Origin: an uncultured Pseudohongiella sp.
Lineage (GTDB): Bacteria; Pseudomonadota; Gammaproteobacteria; Pseudomonadales; Pseudohongiellaceae
DNA: 64,000 nt
NCBI GenBank assembly: GCA_951812965.1
Contig: OX638341.1
Location: forward strand, 2,834,438-2,898,437
Direction: 5' to 3'
Shown here one piece after another: positions 36,110 through 46,323 of this stretch (the first letter of the stretch is position 1; every line of letters starts with the position of its first letter). The notes under the pieces are model-generated. The model was given only the letters and a program-made list of their open reading frames with translations. It was not told where the DNA came from and did no database searches. Made by a program: the position numbers and the translations under genes.

Positions 36110-38500
36110 TCAGTTACGCAAATAAGCGTCAAATTTTTCCTGTAGCGCCTTGATAGTACTATCAATTACCTGGTCGATCTCGGCATCTCCAAGAGTGCGC
36201 GAAGGATGTTGCCAGGTCAAGCCCAAGGCAATGCTTTTGCTGCCTTCCGGCACCGGGCCGCCGCGGTACACGTCCAGCACGTTCAACTTGACCAGCAGCG
36301 GACCCGCCGTATCACGGACCACCCGCTCGATATCGCTTGCCCCGATTTCCTCGGCAATCACGATCGCCAGATCCCTGCCGACTTCAGGAAAACGCGAAGG
36401 TTCCTCCGCCACTGGCACTTCCTGCCGGCACAGCGCATCGAGGCGCACTTCGAACAGGAAGGAGGCAGGCAGTTCCATCTCTGTTTGCAGCGCCGGGTGC
36501 AAGGCGCCGACATGCCCGGCTACCTCTCCGTTGAAAAGAACTTGTGCGCATTGGCCGGGATGAAGTCCGGGCCGTTCAGCGGCGATGAAATCAAGTTTTG
36601 GAATCCTGCCACCAAGCCCGAACAGGGACTCAAGATCACCTTTTACATCATAAAAATCAGTTATCTCACTGGAATTACTCCAGTTATCACCATCTCTTTT
36701 TCCTGAAATCAAACCTGCCAACATCGATTCCTGGAGCAATCCGTTCGCTTTTCTGCCGAAGGCCAGACCGGTTTCGAACAGTCGCAAATGCTCCTGCCGG
36801 CGATTCGCGTTATAGCGCAAAGTCTGCACCAGACCCGGCATCAGGCTGCCGCGCATGACTGACATGTCGCGCGAAATCGGATTCTGCAATGGTATCGTGT
36901 CCACGCCTTCTAAGCTGAAGCTGCTGGCCAGCCCCGGTTCGATGAAACTGTAGGTGACGACTTCCTGGTATCCCAGTGCTACAAGGTGGTCACGGACTCG
37001 TTCCAGGCGAATCCGCTGCTCCGGCGCCTGGCCCATTTCCATTCGATTCAGCCCCATGTTCAGGGGCAGTTTGTCGTAGCCGTGGATGCGGGCGAGTTCC
37101 TCGAGCAGGTCGGCTTCGATGGATACATCGTAACGATAGGAAGGAACCTCCAGCGTGACGTCCGCATCGCTTTGTTCGAGTACGGTAAAGCCCAGCCTGG
37201 TCAGAATATCCAGTACTTCCCCGCGAGGTATGTTTACGCCCAGCACGCGATGTATGGAGTCGAATCGCAGTTGCACGCCGCGGGACTCGGGAATTTCACC
37301 CACCGCTTCGGTTACGGGGCCCGCGTCGCCGCCGGCGATATCGAGCAGTAGCTCCGTTGCCCGCGCCATGGCGTGATGCTGCAGCAGGTAATCGACACCT
37401 CGCTCGTAACGATGCGAAGCATCGGTCTGCAGGCCCGCGGCGCGTCCCCTGCCGGCGATGGCGAAGGGTGCGAAGGCGGCGCATTCGAGGAAAACATCGC
37501 TGGATTGCTCGTTTACGGCGGTTTTCATGCCGCCCATGATGCCGGCCATGGCCACCGCTCCGGCGCCATCGGCGATGACCAGCGTGTCGGAACTCATTTC
37601 GAGTTCCTTGCCGTCGAGCAAGGTCAGTTTTTCGCCCGGAACGGCCAGACGCACGTCGATGTATTGCCGCAACTTGCCCAAATCGAAAGCGTGCAGAGGC
37701 TGACCGAGTTCGAGCAGGACAAAATTGGTCACATCGACTACCGGGTCGATGCAACGCATGCCGCCCCGCCGCAATTTTTCCTGCATCCACAAGGGAGTTT
37801 CCGCTTCGAGATCGATTCCGCGGATGATTCTGCCGAGATAACGGGGACATTCCTTGCCGGCGCTGATTCGTACCGGGAATTCGTCCTTTATGGTCGCGGC
37901 GGGCTCCGGTGCGGCCGGCATGGCTACATCGAGCCGCAACATGGCGCCAACATCCCGCGCTATGCCCAGCATTCCCAGGCAGTCGCCCCGATTCGGCGTG
38001 AGGTCGAGTTCGATACAAGCGTCATCGAGCGTGAGATAGTCCCGGAAATCAGTTCCGGCTGGAGCATCCGCAGGCAATTCGAACAATCCTTCGGAAGTCT
38101 CCGCCATGCCGAGTTCTTCGGCCGAACAGAGCATTCCCGCCGACTCGACGCCGCGAATGTCGACGACGCCTACTTCCAGATCGCTTTCGCCCTTGCCTGC
38201 CCGACGAAATCGGGCGCCGGCCCTGGCATAAGGGGCTTTCACGCCGAGCCTCGCATTCGGCGCACCGCAGACTACCTGATGGCGCGAGACGCCGTCATCG
38301 ACCTGACACACATGCAAGGACTCCGCCGCGGGATGGGCGTCGACCGCGACGACTTCAGCCACCACCACACCGGAAAAATCGCCGGCCACAGCGGTACGGC
38401 CCCCTACTTCGAGGCCCGCCATGGTCAGACTGTCCGCGAGTTCGCCGGAGCCGACCGGGGCATTCACCCATTCCCTGAGCCAGGATTCGCTGAAAATCAT
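36110..38500 (-). CDS. pheT: Phenylalanine--tRNA ligase beta subunit
   Basis: 796-residue beta subunit of the alpha2-beta2 enzyme charging tRNA-Phe. Domains in order: the tRNA-binding EMAP-like domain ([24 protein letters not shown], residues 43-150), B3/4 ([10 protein letters not shown]...[33 protein letters not shown]), B5 (~400-470), the catalytic-like core and the FDX-ACB anticodon domain with [20 protein letters not shown]. Full length. It lies 18 bp after pheS. Confidence 0.97.
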   Translation of the reverse strand: MIFSESWLREWVNAPVGSGELADSLTMAGLEVGGRTAVAGDFSGVVVAEVVAVDAHPAAESLHVCQVDDGVSRHQVVCGAPNARLGVKAPYARAGARFRRAGKGESDLEVGVVDIRGVESAGMLCSAEELGMAETSEGLFELPADAPAGTDFRDYLTLDDACIELDLTPNRGDCLGMLGIARDVGAMLRLDVAMPAAPEPAATIKDEFPVRISAGKECPRYLGRIIRGIDLEAETPLWMQEKLRRGGMRCIDPVVDVTNFVLLELGQPLHAFDLGKLRQYIDVRLAVPGEKLTLLDGKELEMSSDTLVIADGAGAVAMAGIMGGMKTAVNEQSSDVFLECAAFAPFAIAGRGRAAGLQTDASHRYERGVDYLLQHHAMARATELLLDIAGGDAGPVTEAVGEIPESRGVQLRFDSIHRVLGVNIPRGEVLDILTRLGFTVLEQSDADVTLEVPSYRYDVSIEADLLEELARIHGYDKLPLNMGLNRMEMGQAPEQRIRLERVRDHLVALGYQEVVTYSFIEPGLASSFSLEGVDTIPLQNPISRDMSVMRGSLMPGLVQTLRYNANRRQEHLRLFETGLAFGRKANGLLQESMLAGLISGKRDGDNWSNSSEITDFYDVKGDLESLFGLGGRIPKLDFIAAERPGLHPGQCAQVLFNGEVAGHVGALHPALQTEMELPASFLFEVRLDALCRQEVPVAEEPSRFPEVGRDLAIVIAEEIGASDIERVVRDTAGPLLVKLNVLDVYRGGPVPEGSKSIALGLTWQHPSRTLGDAEIDQVIDSTIKALQEKFDAYLRN

Positions 38501-38518
38501 CGATGCAACCCGTTCGGA

Positions 38519-39926
<1,408 letters not shown>

Positions 39927-39959
39927 TTGCTTTATCCTCGCATTCTTTCAATATGTGCA

Positions 39960-40065
39960 TGCCATCCCTGGCACAACTTGAGTGGTTTCTCCGATTTCCA
40001 GTCTCGACATCCTTGTCGAGCCGTTCAGCCTTCAAAATGCTGTGCATTTTGTCGACTTCGTCGAC
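39960..40065. repeat. Array of four hairpins in the rpmI-rplT spacer
   Basis: Four short inverted repeats follow each other: TGCCA-tccc-TGGCA (39960-39973), CTCGACA-tcct-TGTCGAG (40003-40020), CAAAATGC-tgt-GCATTTTG (40033-40051) and GTCGAC-ttc-GTCGAC (40051-40065). They could be an extragenic repeat or an L20-responsive leader structure; the sequence alone does not decide. Confidence 0.7.
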
Positions 40066-40084
40066 CAGGCTTCACCCTCCAGGC

Positions 40085-40285
40085 CTATTTGTCGCCGAGC
40101 ATGCGTTTGACCGCCTTCACGTCGGCTGGGTCCACGTGGGAAGTGCCACGAAGATTCCGCTTGCGCTTGGTGGTCATCTTGGTAAGGATGTGGCTCCGGT
40201 TTGCGGACTTTCGCTTGTAGCCGGAACCCGTCGCCTTGAATCTCTTGGCGGCGCCGCGCTTTGTCTTCATTTTCACGCTGCTCAC
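40085..40285 (-). CDS. rpmI: 50S ribosomal protein L35
   Basis: Small basic ribosomal protein of up to 66 residues. The core [22 protein letters not shown] and [19 protein letters not shown] are diagnostic. The start is uncertain: GTG at 40285, GTG at 40276 (which would match the usual MPKMKTK length best) or ATG at 40270. It belongs to the infC-rpmI-rplT ribosomal operon. Confidence 0.95.
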   Translation of the reverse strand: MSSVKMKTKRGAAKRFKATGSGYKRKSANRSHILTKMTTKRKRNLRGTSHVDPADVKAVKRMLGDK

Positions 40286-40392
40286 TGTTTAGGGTCTCAT
40301 GTTCAATGAAAGCGGCCGGGCGATCGTTTCCCGGCCAGGTTGGTTGAAATCTCCGAGCTGACGCCCGCTATTGTACTTTTATTGCACCTTGG

Positions 40393-40929
40393 CTATTGCA
40401 CCTTGGCGCGCTTCTTGGTCGGCGCCAGCACCATGACGATCTGGCGACCTTCCATCTTGGGTTCCTGCTCGACCGTGCCGTACTCGTCAAGGTCCTGGCG
40501 AATGCGTTCGACAAGTCTCTGGCCGATATGCTGGTGCGCCATCTCCCGGCCGCGGAATCGCAGTGAGACCTTGACCTTGTCTCCGTCCGTGAGAAATCTG
40601 ACGAGATTGCGCAGCTTTATGTCGTAGTCTCCCTGCTCGGTCCCGGGCCTGAACTTCACTTCCTTGACATGTACCCGCCGCTGCTTCTTGCGGTTGGCGG
40701 CTTTCTGCTTCTTCAGTTCGAATACGTGTTTGCCGTAGTCCAGAATCTTGCAGACCGGCGGTTCCGCGTCGGGGACGATCAGCACGAGATCGAGCTGGGC
40801 GTCCGAAGCCGCATTGCGCGCGTCGCTTATGGAAACGACTCCGACTTGTTCGCCGTCGGCCCCGATCAACCGCACCTGCGGCGCATCGATCTGTTCGTTT
40901 ATGATCGCCTTTTTGGCACTGCTCCTCAT
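40393..40929 (-). CDS. infC: Translation initiation factor IF-3
   Basis: 178-residue factor that keeps ribosomal subunits apart and proofreads start-codon choice. The N-domain has [28 protein letters not shown] and [29 protein letters not shown], then a lysine-rich linker and a C-domain with [24 protein letters not shown] and [15 protein letters not shown]. The best start is ATG at 40929, 18 bp after the thrS stop, not the rare AUU used by many enterobacterial infC genes. An AGGAG lies just inside this start. Confidence 0.95.
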   Translation of the reverse strand: MRSSAKKAIINEQIDAPQVRLIGADGEQVGVVSISDARNAASDAQLDLVLIVPDAEPPVCKILDYGKHVFELKKQKAANRKKQRRVHVKEVKFRPGTEQGDYDIKLRNLVRFLTDGDKVKVSLRFRGREMAHQHIGQRLVERIRQDLDEYGTVEQEPKMEGRQIVMVLAPTKKRAKVQ

Positions 40930-40947
40930 ATTCTCAGCGCTTCAACC

Positions 40948-42894
40948 TCATGTTTCCGTTTGCCGGAGAGCGCCATCGGAGCTTGCACGGCCATACTCGG
41001 CGACATCAGCGCTCAAGTGGCCGCAAAATGCGTCAAGTGTCATTGTGCCCAGATCGTCACCTCCCCTTTTGCGTACCGACACAGTGCCCGACTTTGCCTC
41101 ACGGTCGCCTGCGACCAGCAAGTAAGGCGTCTTCTGTATTGTGTGTTCGCGGATTTTAAAGCCGATCTTCTCGTTTCTCAAGTCTGAAGTAACCCTGAAA
41201 CCCTTGTTTTTCAAGGATTCTTCCACTTTCCGGCAATACTCCGCCTGATTGTCGGTAATGTTCATGACCACGGACTGCACCGGCGCAAGCCAGGTCGGCA
41301 AGGCGCCGCCGTAATGTTCGATCAAAACGCCGATGAAACGCTCGAACGAACCCAGCGCGGCACGATGCAGCATGACCGGTATCCTGCGGCTGTTGTCCTC
41401 GGCCACATACTGGGCGCCCAGCCGCTCGGCGGTAAAGAAATCCACCTGCATGGTGCCGCATTGCTGCAGCCGGCCCATGCAATCACGCAGTGAATACTCG
41501 ATCTTGGGGCCATAAAACGCCCCTTCGCCGGGCACGAGTTCCCAATCCAGGCCGGTGGCGTTCAGGGCCTGGCGCAAGGCGTCTTCGGCCTGGTCCCATA
41601 ACGCATCGGCGCCCACGCGCTTCTCGGGCCGTGTGGAAAGCCGCAACAGCACTTCGTTAAATCCGAAATCCCGGTAGACCTTGAACAGCAATTGCATGAA
41701 ATCCGCCACTTCCGACTGAATCTGCTCTTCGGTACAGAAGATATGACCGTCGTCCTGGACAAAATTGCGCACGCGCATGAGTCCGTGCATGCTGCCGGAA
41801 GGCTCGTAGCGGTGGCAGGAACCGAATTCCGCCAGCCGCATCGGCAAGTCTCGATAACTTTTCAGTCCCTGATTGAACACCTGGACATGGCACGGACAGT
41901 TCATCGGCTTGATCGCGTACTGGCGATTGTCCGATTCCACGGTGAACATCTCTTCCGAGAACTTGGCGGCATGGCCTGACTTCTCCCAAAGGGAAAAATC
42001 CACCAGTTGCGGCGTGTTGATCTCGAGATAGCCGTTTTCGTCCTGTACCTTTTTCATGTAGGACTGAATGACCTGGTAAACGGTCCAGCCTTTTGGATGC
42101 CAGAACACCATGCCGGGCGCTTCTTCCTGGAAATGAAACAGGCCGAGATTTTTGCCGAGTTTGCGATGATCGCGCTTTTCGGCTTCTTCGATGCGTCGCA
42201 GATGGAGCCGCAGTTCCTTTGCGTTCGGCCAGGCGGTGCCATAGATGCGTTGCAGCATTTCCCGGTTCGAATCGCCGCGCCAGTAGGCGCCGGCGACCGA
42301 GGTCAGCTTGAAAGCCTTGAATTTGCCGGTGCTGGGTACATGCGGCCCGCGGCAAAGGTCCATGAACTCGCCCTGGCGGTAAAAGGAAAGCGTTTCGCCC
42401 GCGGGAATGGATTCAATGATTTCGACCTTGTAGTCCTCGCCCATTTCGCGGAACAGTCGCACCGCCTCGTCGCGGTCCAGCATTTTGCGCTCGACGGTCA
42501 AGTCTTCCTTGACGATCTCTGCCATGGTCTTTTCAATGGCTTCGAGGTCTTCGGGAGTAAACGGCCGGCTATAGGCGAAATCGTAAAAAAAACCGCCTTC
42601 GATGACCGGGCCAATGGTGACCTGGGCCTCGGGAAACAGCCGCTGCACGGCCTGGGCCATGAGATGGGCGCAGGAATGGCGCAACACTTCGACACCGTCG
42701 TTGTCGCGCTCGGTAACGATCGCCACGCTGGCGTCCGCCTCGACGACATGGGAAGTATCGACGAGCCTGTCGTCCACGCGACCGGCAAGCGCGGCCCTGG
42801 CCAGGCCCGGGCCGATGGAGTGCGCGATCTCGGCTATGGAGACCGGCTGCTCGTAGTCTCTGGTGCTGCCGTCCGGCAAGGTAACCGTCAGCAT
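40948..42894 (-). CDS. thrS: Threonine--tRNA ligase
   Basis: 648-residue class II synthetase charging tRNA-Thr. An N-terminal TGS domain (1-62) is followed by the editing domain with [17 protein letters not shown] and the zinc-binding catalytic core ([10 protein letters not shown], the motif 2 region [35 protein letters not shown], and [21 protein letters not shown]). The anticodon-binding domain ends the protein. The start [11 protein letters not shown] at 42894 has AAGGAAGAG just upstream. It probably shares a transcript with tRNA-Val. Confidence 0.98.
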   Translation of the reverse strand: MLTVTLPDGSTRDYEQPVSIAEIAHSIGPGLARAALAGRVDDRLVDTSHVVEADASVAIVTERDNDGVEVLRHSCAHLMAQAVQRLFPEAQVTIGPVIEGGFFYDFAYSRPFTPEDLEAIEKTMAEIVKEDLTVERKMLDRDEAVRLFREMGEDYKVEIIESIPAGETLSFYRQGEFMDLCRGPHVPSTGKFKAFKLTSVAGAYWRGDSNREMLQRIYGTAWPNAKELRLHLRRIEEAEKRDHRKLGKNLGLFHFQEEAPGMVFWHPKGWTVYQVIQSYMKKVQDENGYLEINTPQLVDFSLWEKSGHAAKFSEEMFTVESDNRQYAIKPMNCPCHVQVFNQGLKSYRDLPMRLAEFGSCHRYEPSGSMHGLMRVRNFVQDDGHIFCTEEQIQSEVADFMQLLFKVYRDFGFNEVLLRLSTRPEKRVGADALWDQAEDALRQALNATGLDWELVPGEGAFYGPKIEYSLRDCMGRLQQCGTMQVDFFTAERLGAQYVAEDNSRRIPVMLHRAALGSFERFIGVLIEHYGGALPTWLAPVQSVVMNITDNQAEYCRKVEESLKNKGFRVTSDLRNEKIGFKIREHTIQKTPYLLVAGDREAKSGTVSVRKRGGDDLGTMTLDAFCGHLSADVAEYGRASSDGALRQTET

Positions 42895-42916
42895 CTCTCT
42901 TCCTTTCAATCAATTA

Positions 42917-42938
42917 GGGCCGGCTGCTGTGCCGGCCC
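42917..42938. promoter_or_regulatory. Stem-loop between tRNA-Val and thrS
   Basis: GGGCCGGC-tgctgt-GCCGGCCC has perfect 8-bp GC-only arms. On the minus strand it follows tRNA-Val and precedes the thrS ribosome-binding site, without a T-run. It may act as a processing signal, a weak terminator or a leader structure. Confidence 0.55.
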
Positions 42939-42982
42939 ATCAGTTTCAGTTTTCGGAGTTCGCGACCCGAAATTCGCAAAAT

Positions 42983-43059
<77 letters not shown>

Positions 43060-43107
43060 GCATTCCGCCACTCGCACCGAAAAGCCCGGTTTCCGGCAAG
43101 ACCGGCA

Positions 43108-43137
43108 ATTATACGAATTCCCGACCGCCACTGTCGA
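43108..43137 (-). promoter_or_regulatory. Promoter of tRNA-Val (and probably thrS)
   Basis: TCGACA (43137-43132) and a perfect TATAAT (43113-43108) on the minus strand, 18 bp apart, about 50 bp before the tRNA 5' end. Confidence 0.6.
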
Positions 43138-43158
43138 ACCACTGTGCAGGTTCAGCAT

Positions 43159-43237
43159 GTAGGGGCGAGGCATGCCTCGCCCGTGGGTGTTGCGCGATAT
43201 TCGGGCCATTCGCGGGCGAGGCATGCCTCGCCCCTAC
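43159..43237. repeat. Palindromic element copy 6 (full unit)
   Basis: Arms 43159-43182 and 43214-43237 around a 31-bp spacer; both arms contain GGGCGAGGCATGCC perfectly. The left flank TGCAGGTTCAGCAT matches, as a reverse complement, the right-hand flank of copy 3. It ends one base before the uvrB stop codon. Confidence 0.95.
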
Positions 43238-43238
43238 T

Positions 43239-45242
43239 CTAATGGAAGAGTTTCTGTTTCAGTTCGGCGATGCGGTCGCGTGTCATGGCCGCCTGTTCGA
43301 AAGCGAGGCCTTTGGCCTGTTCATACATTTCCTTCTCCAGGCGGGCGATTTCCGTCTTCAGCCGTTGCGGATCCAAATCTCGCGGCGGACGGTAGTCCGG
43401 CGCCTTTTCCGCCACCTTGCGCGAGCGGCCGCCCGCGCCGGAAAAGGCGCCTTCCATGACATCGACTACGGATTTGCGGATACCGGCCGGAGTTATGCCA
43501 TGTTCGCGATTGAATTCGAGTTGCCGTTCCCGCCGGCGACTGGATTCGTCGATAGCCCGCTGCATCGAACCCGTAATCCGGTCGGCATACAGTATGGCCT
43601 TGCCGTTCAGATTGCGCGCCGCGCGGCCCACCGTCTGAATCAGCGAGCGGTCCGAGCGCAGAAAGCCTTCCTTGTCGGCGTCGAGTACCGCTACCAGGGA
43701 AACTTCCGGGATGTCGAGACCTTCGCGCAACAGATTGATGCCTACCAGTACGTCGAATGTGCCAAGGCGCAGATCACGCAGGATTTCCGAGCGCTCGACC
43801 GTGTCAATGTCTGAGTGCAGATAACGCACCCGCACGTCGTGTTCGGCGAGATAATCCGTCAGATCCTCGGCCATACGCTTGGTCAGGACCGTAACCAGCA
43901 CACGCTCCTCGCGTTCGGCCACGAGCCTGATTTCCGAAAGCAGGTCGTCGACCTGGGTGGACGCGGGACGTATTTCGAGTTCCGGGTCGATCAGGCCCGT
44001 GGGCCGAACCACTTGTTGCACGAGTTGCCCTTGCTTGTTCTCTTCGTAAGGCCCGGGTGTGGCCGATACAAAGATGATCTGGGGCGTCAGGGATTCCCAT
44101 TCCTCAAAGCGCAGGGGCCGGTTATCGAGCGCCGAAGGCAATCGGAATCCGTATTCGACCAGGGTTTCCTTGCGCGACCGGTCGCCGCGATACATCGCGC
44201 CGAGTTGAGGAATGGAAACGTGAGACTCATCGGCAACGATCAGGGCGTCGGCAGGCAGATAGTCGTATAGCGTTGGCGGCGGCTGCCCGGCTTCGCGTCC
44301 CGACAGAAAGCGCGAATAGTTCTCGATACCGGTGCAGTAGCCCACTTCCTGAATCATTTCCATGTCGTAGCGCGTTCGCTGTTCGAGCCGTTGGGCTTCC
44401 ACGAGGCGTTTTTCCGTACGTAGAAACTCTAGCCGCTCGGCGAGTTCCTCCCGTATATGGTCGATGGCGCCCATCAGGGTTTCGCGGGGAGTAACGTAAT
44501 GCGATTTTGGAAAAACCGTCAACCGCGGCACTTCGCGGATGACGCGCCCCGTCAGCGGGTCGAAATATGAAAGCCGTTCGATTTCCTCGTCGTAAAGTTC
44601 AATGCGAATCGCGTCGCGCTCGGACTCGGCGGGATAGATGTCGATGACATCGCCCCTGACCCGATAGGTCGCCCGCCGCAATTCCATGTCGTTGCGCGTG
44701 TACTGCAATTCGGCCAGGCGCCGCAACAGGTTGCGCTGGTTGATACTGCCGCCCCGGTTGAGATGGACGACCATCTTCAGCCAGGAATTGGGGTCGCCGA
44801 GGCCGTAGATCGCCGACACGGTCGCCACGACGATGACATCGGGACGTTCAAGCAATGCCTTGGTCGCCGACAGTCGCATCTGCTCGATATGATCGTTGAT
44901 AGACGCGTCTTTCTCGATGTAGAGATCGGCCGACGGAACATAGGCTTCCGGCTGATAGTAATCGTAGTAGGAAACGAAATATTCCACCGCGCTGGCGGGG
45001 AAAAACTCGCGAAATTCACCATAGAGTTGCGCCGCCAGGGTCTTGTTCGGCGCCATCACAAGGGTCGGCCGCTGCACCTGTTCGATAACATTGGCGATAG
45101 TGAAAGTCTTGCCCGAACCGGTAACGCCGAGCAGGGTCTGGGCATGCAGGCCGTCGCGCAGGCCTTCCACCAGGCATTCGATCGCCTCCGGCTGGTCTCC
45201 GGCCGGCATGAAATCGGCCTCCAGCGTAAATCGTCGCTCCAT
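43239..45242 (-). CDS. uvrB: UvrABC excinuclease subunit B
   Basis: 667-residue damage-verification helicase of nucleotide excision repair, which binds UvrA, then UvrC. It has Walker [13 protein letters not shown], the beta-hairpin region [69 protein letters not shown] and QTVGRAARN, and a C-terminal UVR motif ([18 protein letters not shown]). The start [11 protein letters not shown] at 45242 has AAGGG nine bases before it. Mfd, which feeds the same pathway, is also in the window. Confidence 0.98.
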   Translation of the reverse strand: MERRFTLEADFMPAGDQPEAIECLVEGLRDGLHAQTLLGVTGSGKTFTIANVIEQVQRPTLVMAPNKTLAAQLYGEFREFFPASAVEYFVSYYDYYQPEAYVPSADLYIEKDASINDHIEQMRLSATKALLERPDVIVVATVSAIYGLGDPNSWLKMVVHLNRGGSINQRNLLRRLAELQYTRNDMELRRATYRVRGDVIDIYPAESERDAIRIELYDEEIERLSYFDPLTGRVIREVPRLTVFPKSHYVTPRETLMGAIDHIREELAERLEFLRTEKRLVEAQRLEQRTRYDMEMIQEVGYCTGIENYSRFLSGREAGQPPPTLYDYLPADALIVADESHVSIPQLGAMYRGDRSRKETLVEYGFRLPSALDNRPLRFEEWESLTPQIIFVSATPGPYEENKQGQLVQQVVRPTGLIDPELEIRPASTQVDDLLSEIRLVAEREERVLVTVLTKRMAEDLTDYLAEHDVRVRYLHSDIDTVERSEILRDLRLGTFDVLVGINLLREGLDIPEVSLVAVLDADKEGFLRSDRSLIQTVGRAARNLNGKAILYADRITGSMQRAIDESSRRRERQLEFNREHGITPAGIRKSVVDVMEGAFSGAGGRSRKVAEKAPDYRPPRDLDPQRLKTEIARLEKEMYEQAKGLAFEQAAMTRDRIAELKQKLFH

Positions 45243-45341
45243 GTATTGCCCTTTTTCGGCGCGACGGAATGTCGCTCGCGGTTCGACCGCGTATCTTAAC
45301 AACAATGTGATTTACACGTAGGCTCAGATACCCGTGGGACC

Positions 45342-45420
45342 GTAGGGGCGAGGCATGCCTCGCCCGCGAATCCCCCGAAAATCCTGCCACACCCGCGGGC
45401 GACGCATGCGTCGCCCCTAC
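45342..45420. repeat. Palindromic element copy 7 (full unit)
   Basis: Arms 45342-45365 (GAGGCATGCCTC core) and 45397-45420 (GACGCATGCGTC core), spacer 31 bp. The second arm carries paired C/G changes that preserve its own palindrome. The spacer and the left flank (GGGACC) indicate inverted orientation relative to copies 3, 6 and 9. Confidence 0.94.
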
Positions 45421-45469
45421 CGGTTCGATGGAGATCGTGCCTGGGGATGGCTTGAATGTTTGTCTCGCC

Positions 45470-45570
45470 GTAGGGGCGAGGCTTGCCTCGTTCCAGCCGC
45501 CGAGCACAGCTCGGCGTCGCTCGGGCTGCGCACGAAGCTTTCGCTTCGTAACCGCTTGCCTCGTTCCTAC
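45470..45570. repeat. Palindromic element copy 8 (degenerate, expanded)
   Basis: Begins GTAGGGGCGAGGCTTGCCTC and ends GCTTGCCTCGTTCCTAC, but the middle (45495-45553) is longer than in other copies and contains two unrelated palindromes, GCCGAGCACAGCTCGGC and ACGAAGCTTTCGCTTCGT. Confidence 0.7.
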
Positions 45571-45591
45571 ACGCCGAACCCGTACAATTTA

Positions 45592-45620
45592 TTGACGCTT
45601 TCGGTGAATGTGATTAGTAT
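45592..45620 (+). promoter_or_regulatory. Promoter of tRNA-Asn
   Basis: TTGACG (45592-45597) and TAGTAT (45615-45620), spacer 17 bp, about 40 bp upstream of the tRNA. The downstream cyclophilin gene may be read from it too. Confidence 0.6.
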
Positions 45621-45659
45621 TCGTCGCTCTTGAATCGGCGCTGGCCCGGTTCGCGAAAT

Positions 45660-45735
45660 TGCCCAATAGCTCAATTGGTAGAGTAGGTGACTGTTAATCA
45701 CTTGGTTCCTGGTTCGAGTCCAGGTTGGGCAGCCA
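45660..45735 (+). tRNA. tRNA-Asn (anticodon GTT)
   Basis: Cloverleaf with acceptor TGCCCAA/TTGGGCA, anticodon loop CTGTTAA, discriminator G and encoded CCA. Confidence 0.97.
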
Positions 45736-45754
45736 AATTCCCAGGAGTCAAGAC

Positions 45755-46315
45755 ATGCGATCCGTTCTTTTCACCCTGTTGCTCAGCTTGAGCGCCGCGG
45801 CTTCGGCCCAGGAAAATCCGGTCGTCGTCATGGAAACCAGCATGGGTTCCATCGTCATCGAATTGTGGGAAGACCGGGCGCCGGTAACCGTGGAAAATTT
45901 TCTGCGCTACACCGACAACGACTTTTTCAGCGGCCTGGTCTTTCATCGGGTGATCCCCGGATTCATGATCCAGGGCGGCGGCATGGACGCGGATCTCGTG
46001 CAGAAATCCACCTATGATCCTATCGTCAACGAAGCGCAATCAGACGTGGGCAACGACCGCGGCACCCTCGCCATGGCGCGGACCAACGTGGTCGATAGCG
46101 CAACCAGCCAGTTTTTCATCAACCTGGTCGACAACGAATTCCTCAATCATACCAATGAAACGCCGCAGGGCTTTGGCTATGCGGTCTTCGGTGCGGTGGT
46201 GGAAGGGATGGAAGTCGTCGACGCGATCGCCGCGGTGGAAACCGCGCCGGGCCGGGGCGGGCATCAGAACGTGCCGGTGGAGCCGGTAACCATCGTCTCG
46301 GTCAGCCGACGCTGA
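45755..46315 (+). CDS. ppiA: Periplasmic peptidyl-prolyl cis-trans isomerase (cyclophilin)
   Basis: 186-residue exported cyclophilin. The signal peptide MRSVLFTLLLSLSAAASAQ is followed by the cyclophilin fold: [41 protein letters not shown] and [23 protein letters not shown] lies 9 bases before the ATG. It starts 20 bp after tRNA-Asn and converges on the WbpM-like gene with an 8-bp gap. The symbol is given by location and signal peptide; exact orthology to E. coli PpiA is not proven. Confidence 0.9.
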   Translation: MRSVLFTLLLSLSAAASAQENPVVVMETSMGSIVIELWEDRAPVTVENFLRYTDNDFFSGLVFHRVIPGFMIQGGGMDADLVQKSTYDPIVNEAQSDVGNDRGTLAMARTNVVDSATSQFFINLVDNEFLNHTNETPQGFGYAVFGAVVEGMEVVDAIAAVETAPGRGGHQNVPVEPVTIVSVSRR

Positions 46316-46323
46316 TATTCCGG

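Larger units (their letters stand above)
45243..45660. other. Intergenic region rich in repeats (uvrB / tRNA-Asn)
   Basis: 418 bp between divergent units. It holds element copies 7 and 8 and the tRNA-Asn promoter. No open frame with gene-like character was found. Confidence 0.8.

Noticed and set aside
45342-45570. Insertion sequence or transposase remnant at uvrB/tRNA-Asn
   Set aside because: Only short palindromic repeats are present; no reading frame resembles a transposase, and no attachment-site duplication of tRNA-Asn was seen.
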